A stretch of DNA of 64,000 nt, taken from contig NZ_CP135971.1 of assembly GCF_032463525.1 (NCBI RefSeq), forward strand, positions 992,001 through 1,056,000, given 5' to 3'. The translations under genes were made by a program, and so were the position numbers. Shown in pieces: positions 49,998 through 58,300 of this stretch. Source of the DNA: Pseudomonas sp. DTU_2021_1001937_2_SI_NGA_ILE_001 (GTDB lineage: Bacteria > Pseudomonadota > Gammaproteobacteria > Pseudomonadales > Pseudomonadaceae). Every line of letters begins with the position of its first letter. The stretch's first letter is position 1. The notes under the pieces are model-generated. The model worked only from the letters and a program-made list of their open reading frames with translations, ran no database searches and was not told the origin of the DNA.

Positions 49998-51445
49998 GTG
50001 CCACCTCCCGGCAACGAAGATGGCTGGCGCGCCAGCGGAGCATCGGGCTGCCAACCGCCGCCCAGGGCTTTGTAGAGATTGATCCAGTCACGCACTTGGT
50101 CCTGTTGCAGGGTGATGCGCTGGATGTCGGCTTCCAGCGCCTGGCGGCGCGCCGTTTCGCGGTCCAGCAGGCTGGCATTGCCGGCCTGCCAGTTGCGGTC
50201 GGTGGCTTCGAAAGAGGCTTGGTAACCGGCGCTGGCACGCTCGGCCGAGGCTTCGCGGCGGCCACTGGCGTCCAGCCGCACCAGCGCCTGCTCCACCTCC
50301 ATCACGCCGGTGCGCAGGGTCTGCCGATAGGCTGCGACGGCGGCGGCGTATACCGCTTCGGCGCCACGCTGGGTGGCCAGGCGTCGACCGCCGTCGAGTA
50401 GCGGCAGTGAAATGCTCGGCCCCAGGGTCCAGCTACGGTTGGCCTGGCCGATCTGCGCACCGGCGGTGAACGTACCCACCAGGCTCAGGCTGGGCAGGCG
50501 GTCGGCCTTGGCGACGCCGATCTCGGCATTGGCGGCGGCCATTTCCCGCTCACGCGAGGCGATGTCCGGGCGTTGCCGGACCAGGTCCGCCGGAATCTGC
50601 GTCACCTGCAGCTGTGCAGGCTGCGGCAAGCGGGCCGGTGTCGCGTCGAGCACGCTCCGCAGACGTGGCTCGTTGCCGCCGGTCAGGGCAACCAGACTCT
50701 TGACCAGCAGCTGGCACTGCGACTCTTGCTCGATCAGCGCAGACTGGCTGCTGGCGGCACTGGCGTCGGCCAATGCGGCGTCGGCGCTGGAGATCAGGCC
50801 AGCCTGCAAGGATTGTCGGGTGGCATCGGCCGTCGCCTGCTGCGAGCGCAGCTGGTCTGCGTAAAGTTGGCTGAGCAACTGGCAACCCCGGTACTGCACG
50901 TAATCATTGGCCACCTGCGCCGCCAGCGACACGCGCGCGTCGTGCCAGTCATCCACCCGCGCCTCCAGGCGTGCCTGGCCAGCCTCGTTGTTGCGCCGCA
51001 GCTTGCCGAACAGGTCCAGCTCCCAGCTGGCATCCAGGGTCTTGGCATAGCCTGAACCGCCGACCTTCTGCTCGCCCTGGCGCTGGCCGCCACGACCCAC
51101 CTGGTATTGGCCGTTGACCTGGGGCCAGGCATCGGCCTCACGGCTGCCCAGCGTGGCCCGCGCCTGGGCGATGTTGGCCCAGGCCTGATCCATGCTCGGG
51201 CTGTCGGCCTCGGCCATGCGCAGCAGTTGAGTCAGCGCCGGGTCGTTGAATTGCTGCCACCAGTGCTGCAGGCCGCTGACCGAGCCGCCATGCGGCAACG
51301 GCGCTTGCCATTGCGGGTCGAGCGCAACCGGCGGACGCTGGTAGTCCGGGCCCAGCATGCAGCCGCCCAGAGCCAGCGCAGTGCAGGCCCAGGCCAATAA
51401 AGGCAGGCGTTTGAGAGGGTCGAGGCGGTACGTGAAGGTGCGCAT
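49994..51445 (-). CDS. pseA: Outer-membrane efflux lipoprotein (PseA/NodT family)
   Basis: A 483-residue TolC-like outer-membrane factor. The signal peptide ends in a lipobox (LALGGC), and CMLGPDYQRP is the classic start of OprM/NodT lipoproteins. Two repeats of the channel domain follow (FNDPALTQLLRMAEADSPSMDQAWANI...; LPSLSLVGTFTAG...). It is the first gene of the pseA-B-C operon. The -10-like TCTAAT lies only seven bases before ATG 51445 and no Shine-Dalgarno sequence precedes it, so the message may be leaderless. Divergent from the small gene at 51692. Confidence 0.9.
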   Translation of the reverse strand: MRTFTYRLDPLKRLPLLAWACTALALGGCMLGPDYQRPPVALDPQWQAPLPHGGSVSGLQHWWQQFNDPALTQLLRMAEADSPSMDQAWANIAQARATLGSREADAWPQVNGQYQVGRGGQRQGEQKVGGSGYAKTLDASWELDLFGKLRRNNEAGQARLEARVDDWHDARVSLAAQVANDYVQYRGCQLLSQLYADQLRSQQATADATRQSLQAGLISSADAALADASAASSQSALIEQESQCQLLVKSLVALTGGNEPRLRSVLDATPARLPQPAQLQVTQIPADLVRQRPDIASREREMAAANAEIGVAKADRLPSLSLVGTFTAGAQIGQANRSWTLGPSISLPLLDGGRRLATQRGAEAVYAAAVAAYRQTLRTGVMEVEQALVRLDASGRREASAERASAGYQASFEATDRNWQAGNASLLDRETARRQALEADIQRITLQQDQVRDWINLYKALGGGWQPDAPLARQPSSLPGGGT

Positions 51446-51475
51446 GCGGGAAATTAGACCTGCCGTCTCGGAAGG

Positions 51476-51499
51476 CGTCTGTCACCAGAAACCGGGACA
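51476..51499 (-). promoter_or_regulatory. Extended syr-syp box of the pseABC operon
   Basis: Minus strand: left half TGTCCCGG, central TT, right half GACAGACG; TCTAAT (51453-51458) begins 18 bases downstream. The expected transcription start falls at or next to the pseA ATG. Confidence 0.8.
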
Positions 51500-51526
51500 A
51501 CCCTGGCACGGCCCGCTCGGGTCTTC

Positions 51527-51550
51527 TGTCCCGGGTTCAGGTGCCAGACA
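51527..51550 (+). promoter_or_regulatory. Extended syr-syp box facing the small SyrC-N-like gene
   Basis: Plus strand: left half TGTCCCGG, central TT, right half GCCAGACA; a weaker TGAACT begins 18 bases on (51568-51573). The box ends 142 bases before ATG 51692. Back-to-back with the pseABC box. Confidence 0.68.
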
Positions 51551-51691
51551 CCTGCAATCAAGGATGATGAACTGGCAGACCTGCGATTCCCAAGACGCAC
51601 CAATCCGTTGGCCAGCAGTCGAAGCCTTCTGATGCCATTGATGCCACAACGCCGCCATCGGCGCGGCGTGACCGTCCGGAGTTCAGCCCCA

Positions 51692-52090
51692 ATGTCCCAA
51701 ACCCAAGATGTAGCCCTGCGTTTATGTGAAACCGTCAGCCGCTTCCGGCACCTGGCCGAGCAGCTGCCGCCGCCGGTATGCCTGAGTTTTCTGGCCCGTG
51801 AAGGCGAACCAGACCCCGAAGAAGCCAGCCAGAGCGTGCGTGCCACCGAGCGCGCGCTGACCTCGGTGCTGGTGCAGGTGGGCGTGCGCCCGGTGTACTA
51901 CGTGCACGGCCTGGCGCAGGCGCTGAGCGAAGATGAATACCTGCTCAGCACCCAGTTGTGCCAGGCACTGGATTACGCCTACGCGCACTTCGATGAGCCG
52001 GAGAGCTGCAAGACCCTGGCGCGGGTGGTCAAGGCGTTCGATTTCGCCGACGCCGCTGCCGAGCCCAAGCCTGTTCCTGTCGCAGTGTGA
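51692..52090 (+). CDS. Small protein homologous to the N-terminal domain of SyrC
   Basis: A 132-residue soluble protein with no signal or membrane segment. Aligned by eye to residues 8-95 of the SyrC-like protein of this window it shares LR-x-C-x-x-V-x-x-x-RHLA-x-x-LP-x-P, then ER, GV-x-P, H, LS-x-x-E and a final AL: about 26 identities over some 85 positions with one gap of about seven. It lacks the whole hydrolase part (no G-I-C-G-G), so it cannot shuttle chlorothreonine itself. A binding partner for SyrB1, the NRPS or SyrC is conceivable but not shown. ATG 51692 with CGGAG upstream; in-frame ATGs from 51608 precede it but lack a ribosome-binding site. It has its own syr-syp type box, and a perfect hairpin follows its stop. 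Confidence 0.75.
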   Translation: MSQTQDVALRLCETVSRFRHLAEQLPPPVCLSFLAREGEPDPEEASQSVRATERALTSVLVQVGVRPVYYVHGLAQALSEDEYLLSTQLCQALDYAYAHFDEPESCKTLARVVKAFDFADAAAEPKPVPVAV

Positions 52091-52104
52091 GGCGCCACGC
52101 CAAC

Positions 52105-52136
52105 GGCCCCGGACAACGTCGTCACTGTCCGGGGCC
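52105..52136. terminator. Perfect 11-bp hairpin between convergent genes
   Basis: GGCCCCGGACA / TGTCCGGGGCC with a 10-base loop, between the stops at 52090 (plus) and 52151 (minus). No T-run follows on either side, so termination efficiency is uncertain; the position fits a two-way terminator. Confidence 0.55.
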
Positions 52137-52150
52137 TGGCAGGACCCTGC

Positions 52151-52762
52151 TCAGGCGACCATGTGCACGTCGCGGTAGAACTCCATGTACAGCACCGTAC
52201 GGTGGCCTCGTGAGGCGTTCACGGCGAAATGGTCCAGCGAGCCGTCGAAGATCACCAAGTTGCCATTGGTGCTTTGATTGAAGCTGCCGTTCACGTTGAG
52301 GTAGGCGTAGTTCTGCTCCAGTGGCGCATCGACGGTCAGTTGCATGTGCAACAGGCCCTCTTCCCAGGTGCCGGTGTGCGCATGGGTGCCAAGAAACACA
52401 TTGGGCTCCATGCGCAGCAGCGCGCACAGCTTGATGCCAGGCACCTGGGCCAGCAGATCGAGGGTGCGCGGCATGGCCTCGCGAACGTGGGGAATGGCCT
52501 TGTCGTAGGCCACCAGGCCGTACTGGGTCCACTCCGGCATGGGCTGCATGTTGTCGCCCCAGCCCCACAGCCAACCGTATTCACCGCCGGCCTGCATGTG
52601 CTGGTCGACCTCGTCGACGATTTCGGTGATCGACTTGCCGACCCGGTTGATGGTCAGTGTAGGGGCGTCAAGGGCCAGGAATTCCTGGCGTATCACTTCC
52701 CAGTTGTTGGCCAGGCGCTGCAGGTGCGGAAAGCGGCTGGCGTCATAAAACGAGGGGCGCAT
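52151..52762 (-). CDS. AspH-family aspartyl/asparaginyl beta-hydroxylase
   Basis: A 203-residue Asp_Arg_Hydrox-family Fe(II)/2-oxoglutarate enzyme. The family pattern is visible: first iron His in GTHAHTGTWEEGLLHMQLTVD, then VIFDGSLDHFAVNASRGHRTVLYMEFYRD with the second His and the 2-oxoglutarate-binding Arg. Such enzymes hydroxylate the beta-carbon of Asp, Asn or related residues, and several NRPS clusters use them on carrier-bound Asp. Here a SyrP-like enzyme already covers hydroxy-Asp, so this one may act on another residue of the mycin or peptin. ATG 52762 is preceded by AAGGAGA (six bases); an upstream in-frame ATG at 52780 is less likely. A syr-syp type box lies inside the end of the MFS gene just upstream. 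Confidence 0.87.
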   Translation of the reverse strand: MRPSFYDASRFPHLQRLANNWEVIRQEFLALDAPTLTINRVGKSITEIVDEVDQHMQAGGEYGWLWGWGDNMQPMPEWTQYGLVAYDKAIPHVREAMPRTLDLLAQVPGIKLCALLRMEPNVFLGTHAHTGTWEEGLLHMQLTVDAPLEQNYAYLNVNGSFNQSTNGNLVIFDGSLDHFAVNASRGHRTVLYMEFYRDVHMVA

Positions 52763-52791
52763 CGGGGGTCTCCTTCTCAATGATCAGCGTT

Positions 52792-54141
52792 CTAGCTGGC
52801 CAAGGGTGACTGCCCGGCTTCGGGCTGTCTGTCATGTGAAACCGGTACAGTCCGGCCGAGCCGGCGCATCGCCCGCGAAGCCAGCAGGGCGAGTACCAAC
52901 AGGCCCAGCAGCGCCCCCAGGCTTACCAGCAGCAGGCCCACGCCACGCCCGACGCCAGTACCCAGCCAGGGTCCCAGGACGGCAGCATAGGCACCGCCCG
53001 GCAGCATGGCCGGTTGCAGCCAGTGGTCGACGGCAAAGCCGGCCAGCAGCGTCAGGACACTGGTCGTGGCAATGGTCAGCATGCTGATCAGGGCGAACAC
53101 GCTGGCGCGACTGGCGGCGCCCAGGTTGCGCATCCACAAGGCATTCACGCAGGCATCGGCAATGCCGGCCACACAGATGGCGACGAACACCAACGGGTAG
53201 TAGGCCCAAGGCTGGGCGACCCAGCCCAGGCCCATGACACAGGCGGCCAGTACCGCATCGGCCAGGGTCGCGCTGACCAGCAGGTTGCGCGGCTCACCCA
53301 GCACGATCAGCACACCGGCTGCCGCCAGGCCACCCAGCGCCGCCCAGGTGTAGGCCATGCCCAGCGCCTGGCTGCCCAGGGTCGAGAGCAGCAAGGGCGT
53401 CATCATCAAGGTGGCCACCGCCACCACGGCACCACGGGCCATGGTGTAGACCAGCAGGCCAAGCAAGGTCCGACGGCTGGCCAGAAACCGCAGCGCCAGG
53501 CGCACATGCCCCTGGGCGCTGCCGGTTGTCGGTTCAGGCTCGGGCTTGTCAACCACGACCCGACGCAACCCGGAGAACGCCTTGACCACCAGCAGCGAGC
53601 CGGCGCAGTAAGCGATCAGGTCGACCATCAGAATGGTCACCAGCCCCGAGTGGGCCATGATCGCCCCGGCCAGCAAGGGCGCTACCAGCGCCGAAGTGTT
53701 CTTGCTCAGGCTGCTCAGCCCCGAGGCCTTGGTGAACTTGCCGGGTTTCACCAGCAGGCTGACTGCCGCCTGGTAGGCCGGCTTGCGAAAGGCACTGACC
53801 ACTGACGCCAGGGCGTTGAAGGCGTACAGGTGCAAGGGTTGTAGACGATCGGTCCACAATAGCGCCATCAGGCCGAGCAACAGCGTGGCGAGAATCAGGT
53901 CGCAGCACAGAATGATCGCCCGGTGACTGAAGCGGTCGGCCAGCCCGCCGGCCAGCGGCAGGAACAGCACGGCCGGCAGGGTCGCCGCCAGCACCGCGTT
54001 GGCAAACGCCACGGTCGAGCCGGTGTGGTTGTAAACCCATACGCCCAAGGCGAATTCCATCAGTGCGGTGCCCACCACCGCCAGCGACTCGCCGCACCAG
54101 AGCCAGTAGAAGCCGCGCCCCAGGTCGAAACGCCCGCTCAT
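52792..54141 (-). CDS. MFS transporter
   Basis: A 449-residue major-facilitator protein of the MFS_3/EntS-like drug-exporter kind, with about 12 membrane helices. Visible are GRGFYWLWCGESLAVVGTALMEFALGVWVYN at the start and LADRFSHRAIILCCDLIL, the A-motif loop between helices 2 and 3. Start ATG 54141 overlaps the stop of the cupin-like gene as ATGA; an upstream in-frame start at 54357 would lie inside that gene. Placed between two putative tailoring enzymes and next to the mycin NRPS, it could export the product or confer self-resistance (inference). Its last 20 or so codons contain the promoter box of the following AspH gene. Confidence 0.87.
   Translation of the reverse strand: MSGRFDLGRGFYWLWCGESLAVVGTALMEFALGVWVYNHTGSTVAFANAVLAATLPAVLFLPLAGGLADRFSHRAIILCCDLILATLLLGLMALLWTDRLQPLHLYAFNALASVVSAFRKPAYQAAVSLLVKPGKFTKASGLSSLSKNTSALVAPLLAGAIMAHSGLVTILMVDLIAYCAGSLLVVKAFSGLRRVVVDKPEPEPTTGSAQGHVRLALRFLASRRTLLGLLVYTMARGAVVAVATLMMTPLLLSTLGSQALGMAYTWAALGGLAAAGVLIVLGEPRNLLVSATLADAVLAACVMGLGWVAQPWAYYPLVFVAICVAGIADACVNALWMRNLGAASRASVFALISMLTIATTSVLTLLAGFAVDHWLQPAMLPGGAYAAVLGPWLGTGVGRGVGLLLVSLGALLGLLVLALLASRAMRRLGRTVPVSHDRQPEAGQSPLAS
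52826..52849 (-). promoter_or_regulatory. Extended syr-syp box inside the 3' end of the MFS gene
   Basis: Minus strand: left half TGTACCGG, central TT, right half GACAGACA. Ends 64 bases before the AspH start. The -10 at the usual spacing is poor (CACCCT), so this copy is the weakest as a promoter although the box itself is good. Confidence 0.58.
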
Positions 54142-55124
54142 GCCGCCCCCCTTCTCAAGCCGTTGGCCAGGCGCCAGGCCATGGAATAGCCCACGGCGGC
54201 GGCCACCAGCGGCGCGTAACGCGAGAACAGGTAGGTGCGCAGTACGCGCCGGGCGATGGGCGAACGGATATCGCCACTGACATGCAAGGGGGTGCGGAAA
54301 GTCGCCGCCACCGTGGCGCCATAGGCTTCGTCCAGCGACTGCACGGCGTGCCACCAATACACCGGGATGTACAACGCATCGCCCGGGCCGACCACGGTGC
54401 GCAGCGGTTGCAGCGCCTGGGTGCCGGGAAAGCGCTCGGTGTCGATGTCGTACAGCCGCCCGGTGTCTTCGATCACCGGGCGCAGGGCGCGCCAGGCCGC
54501 TTCATCGGGCGGCAGGATCAGCACCTCCTTGGCACCCACCACCTGGGCCATGAAGGTCTCGTCGGTGACGTGGAAATGCCAGTCGGTGTAGGAGTCGCGA
54601 TACAGAAAGCTGCGGTGCGCCGGGTAGGCCAGCGACTTGCCCAGGGTCGGCATGAACGGCAGCCCGCCCACATCGTCCTTCATCGGCTCGATGGCCGAGC
54701 CTTCGCTGAAGCGGCAGCTGTCCGCCACCCAGGGCCCGCTGCCGGCCGTCAGGCCAGCAAGAAACTCATGAAAGGGCATGTCGCGGTACACGCTGTTGGC
54801 GTAGGCCGTGAGTTCGGCCTTGACCTGCGGGCGCGCCCAGCCGATCACCTCGGGCACCACCTGGGCGCGCACCACCACCGGTTTGTTGTGCGAATGCCGG
54901 ACCAGGTAATCCAGCGCCTGCCAGCGCTCGAACGCCGGCCAGTGGCGTACCGCATTGCGCACCAGGCAGGGTCGGTTGCGGTTCACGTAATGATGAACGA
55001 AGTCGGCGCGGCTGATGCTCAGGGCGTCGATCTCGTCCACCGCGCCACAGCGGGTGTAGTTGGGAAAGCGCGACAGGCTCCAGAACTTGTTCGCCGGCTG
55101 CGCGAGCGATTGGGGCAATGACAT
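54138..55124 (-). CDS. Cupin-8/JmjC-like putative 2-oxoglutarate dioxygenase
   Basis: A 328-residue protein with the FIH-like JmjC/cupin-8 pattern: SYTDWHFHVTDETFMAQVVG, KEVLILPPDE and TVVGPGDALYIPVYWWHAVQS, the last being the stretch that brings the C-terminal iron His. The expected H-x-D at the first iron site reads H-F-H here. A hydrophobic segment near the C-terminus (PLVAAAVGYSMAW) is unusual for the family and might tether it to the membrane. It is the first gene of an operon with the MFS transporter, read away from the mycin NRPS, with which it shares the intergenic region. Its substrate is unknown; a tailoring hydroxylation on the lipopeptide or its fatty acid is possible. Confidence 0.78.
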   Translation of the reverse strand: MSLPQSLAQPANKFWSLSRFPNYTRCGAVDEIDALSISRADFVHHYVNRNRPCLVRNAVRHWPAFERWQALDYLVRHSHNKPVVVRAQVVPEVIGWARPQVKAELTAYANSVYRDMPFHEFLAGLTAGSGPWVADSCRFSEGSAIEPMKDDVGGLPFMPTLGKSLAYPAHRSFLYRDSYTDWHFHVTDETFMAQVVGAKEVLILPPDEAAWRALRPVIEDTGRLYDIDTERFPGTQALQPLRTVVGPGDALYIPVYWWHAVQSLDEAYGATVAATFRTPLHVSGDIRSPIARRVLRTYLFSRYAPLVAAAVGYSMAWRLANGLRRGAA

Positions 55125-55201
55125 GTTCGCCTCGTGATGGCTCAGAACGAGGCCCTAGGTATAACAGCCCGCCCGGTCCAGACCCCGGCATGGATGGCCA
55201 T

Positions 55202-55225
55202 TGTCCCCGCTTTCCGTGACAGCCA
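55202..55225 (+). promoter_or_regulatory. Extended syr-syp box of the mycin NRPS
   Basis: Plus strand: left half TGTCCCCG, central TT, right half GACAGCCA; TAGTTT begins 18 bases downstream (or TCTAGT at 16). The box ends 92 bases before the NRPS ATG. It may also serve the divergent cupin-MFS operon, for which no separate copy was found. Confidence 0.72.
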
Positions 55226-55317
55226 TGGCCAGGCGGATGCTCTAGTTTTTTCAGCCACTGAGAAGGGGATTGCCCCCGTCAACCTCCCCGCCTTTGGGCC
55301 TACGCAGGTGCTTTGAG

Positions 55318-58300
55318 ATGACCGATACCCCGCGCACGCAAGACACCACTTTCCATCCGCTGGCCTCCGTTCAGCAAGGCATCTGGCTCGATCAGATCGC
55401 TCACCCCGGCCTGCCGTACTACAACATCGGCATGTCGCTGGAGATCCGCGGCAAGATCGATGTCGCGCTGTTCGAAAAAGCCCTGGAAATGGTCGCCAAC
55501 CGCCACGACACACTGCGCCTGAGCTTCAGCCAGGAGGGCGGTCTGGGCCGCCAGTGCGTGCTGCCCGAGGTCAAGGTCAAGCTCAAGCTGGTGGAGTTCA
55601 GCGAGGCCGATGACGACGCCGGCCTGGCCATGGCCTACCTGCGCGATGCGTTTCGCCAGCCCTTCGAAAGCCTCACCGGGCAGTTGTGGGAGGCCCAGCT
55701 GGTGCGCTGCGGGCCGAATCGCCATTACTGGCTGGCGCGCTATCACCACCTGGTCACCGACGGTATCGGCGTGGCCCTGATCGGCCACGCCGTAGGCACG
55801 GCCTACAACGCCCTGCTGGCCGGCAGCGAAGAGGTGCCCGACGGGCATTCCTACCTGGATTTCGTCGCCGACGACCAGGCCTACCTGCAATCGAGCCGCT
55901 ACGAGCGCGACCGGCAATTCTGGCAGGACACCTTCGCCGAGCTGCCACCGGCCTTGCTGCAACGCCGCGCCGACTACCGTGCCAGTACCCAGGCCGGGCA
56001 GCTGGCGCCCAGCGAACAGGTGCAGTGCATGCTGCCGCGCGCGCTGTACAACGCCCTGGGGCAGTTCGCTGGCGAGCACAAGTTGTCGCTGGCCCACGTG
56101 CTGATCAGCGTGGTGGCGATCTACTTCAGCCGCACCGAGGGCGTCGATGACCTGGTGATCGGCATGCCGGTGCACAACCGCACCACCGCCAAGGCCAAGG
56201 CCACCTCCGGAATGTTCTCGTCGGTCAGCCCCATCCGCCTGGCGGTGCAGCCAGAGGCCACGCTGCTGGAACTGATGCAGGCAGCCAACGCCCAGTTGCG
56301 CCGCTGCTACCGCCACCAGCGCTTCCCCATCGCCGACCTGAACCGCCTGCTGGGCCTGGCGCGGCTGGGGCGGCGCCAGCTGTTCGAGGTTTCGCTGTCG
56401 TTCGAAAGCCTCGACGGCGACGACCAGTTCGGCGGCACCGCGTCGCGGGTCATCACCATGGACAACGGCTACGAGCAGACGCCGATGGCCATCTTCGTGC
56501 GTGACTACCACCCCTTCGAAGACGTGCACCTGGACTTCAACTTCAACACCGCCTATTTCAGCGCCGACCAGGCCCGGCACTTCCAGCAGCGCATCGTGGC
56601 GATGCTCGAAGCCGTGCTGGAGCACGCCGAAACCCCGGTGGCGCGCTTCCCGCTGATGAGCGCGGCCGAGCAGCGTTGCGTGCTCGAAGACTTCAACCCC
56701 GCGCCACAGCCGTACCCTGCGCAATTACTGGTCCACGGCCTGTTCGAAGAGCAGGTTCGCCAACGGCCGCAAGCCTGTGCGCTGCGCGGCGACACCGGCC
56801 CGTTGCTCAGTTATGACCAGCTCAACCGCCAGGCCAACCGCCTGGCGCATCGCCTGATCGCACTGGGCGCCGGCCCCGATGCGCGGGTGGCGGTATGCCT
56901 GGAGCGCGGCCCGCAGCTGGTCGTCGCCCTGTTGGCCACCCTCAAGGCCGGCGCAGCCTACGTGCCCGTCGACCCGGCCCTGCCGGCCCAGCGTCAGGCC
57001 TACATGCTCGATGACAGCGCCCCCATGGCGTTGCTCAGCACGCAGGCCCTGGCCGACGGGCTGCCCGCCAGCAGCGCACCGCTGATGCTGATCGACACGC
57101 TGGATCTGACCAGCCAGCCTGACAGCAACCCCGACGTCGCTGGCCTGACCCCGCAGCACCTGGCCTATGTGCTGTATACCTCCGGCTCCACCGGTATGCC
57201 CAAAGGCGTGATGAACGAGCACGCCGGGGTGGTCAACCGCTTGCTCTGGGCGCGTGATTACCACGGTGTGGAGGCCAGCGAGCGGATCCTGCAGAAAACC
57301 CCGTTCGGTTTCGACGTCTCGGTGTGGGAGTTCTTCCTGCCGTTGCTGGCCGGCGCCGAGCTGGTGCTGGCGCGTCCCGGTGGTCACCAGCAGCCGGAGT
57401 ACCTGGCCGACCTGCTGAACCAGGCCGGGGTGACCATGCTGCACTTCGTGCCCTCGATGCTCGAGGTGTTCCTGCAACAGCCTGGCGCCCTGCACTTCCC
57501 GGCCTTGCGCCGCGTGCTGTGCAGTGGCGAGGCCTTGCCCCGCGCCCTGCAGCAGCGCTTCGAAAGCCGTCTGCCCGGTGTGGAGCTGCACAACCTGTAT
57601 GGCCCCACCGAAGCGGCCATCGACGTCACCGCCTGGCAATGCCGTCCCACCGACGCGGGCGACAGCGTGCCCATCGGCCGCCCGATCGCCAATATCCAGA
57701 TGTACGTGCTCGATGCGCTGCACCAGCCCCTGCCGATTGGCGTGGCCGGTGAACTACACATCGGCGGTGTCGGCGTGGCACGGGGTTACTTCAACCGCCC
57801 TGATCTCAGCGCCGAGCGTTTCGTCGAAACGCCACTGGGCCGCTTGTACAAGACCGGCGACCTGGGCCGCTGGCGCGCCGACGGTGCCTTGGAGTACCTG
57901 GGCCGCAATGACTTCCAGGTGAAGATCCGCGGTTTCCGTATCGAGCTGGGCGAGATCGAAAGCGCCCTGCTGGCCTGCGAAGGCGTGCGTGAAGCGGTGG
58001 TGATCGCCCGTAACGACAGTCATGGCGATAGCGACGGCACGCGCCTGGTGGCCTACCTGTGCGGTGCTCCAGCCGATGCTTCGGCCCTGCGTGCCGCGCT
58101 GCTCGAGCGCCTGCCGGAGTACATGGTGCCCAGCGCGTTCGTGGTGCTGGAGCAACTGCCGCTGAACAGCAACGGCAAACTCGACCGCCGCGCCCTGCCC
58201 GCCCCCGGCGCCGAGACCCTGGCCAGCCAGGCCTACGCCGCGCCCGAAGGCGACACCGAGCAGGCCATCGCGCAGATCTGGCAAAGCCTGCTGGGCGTCG

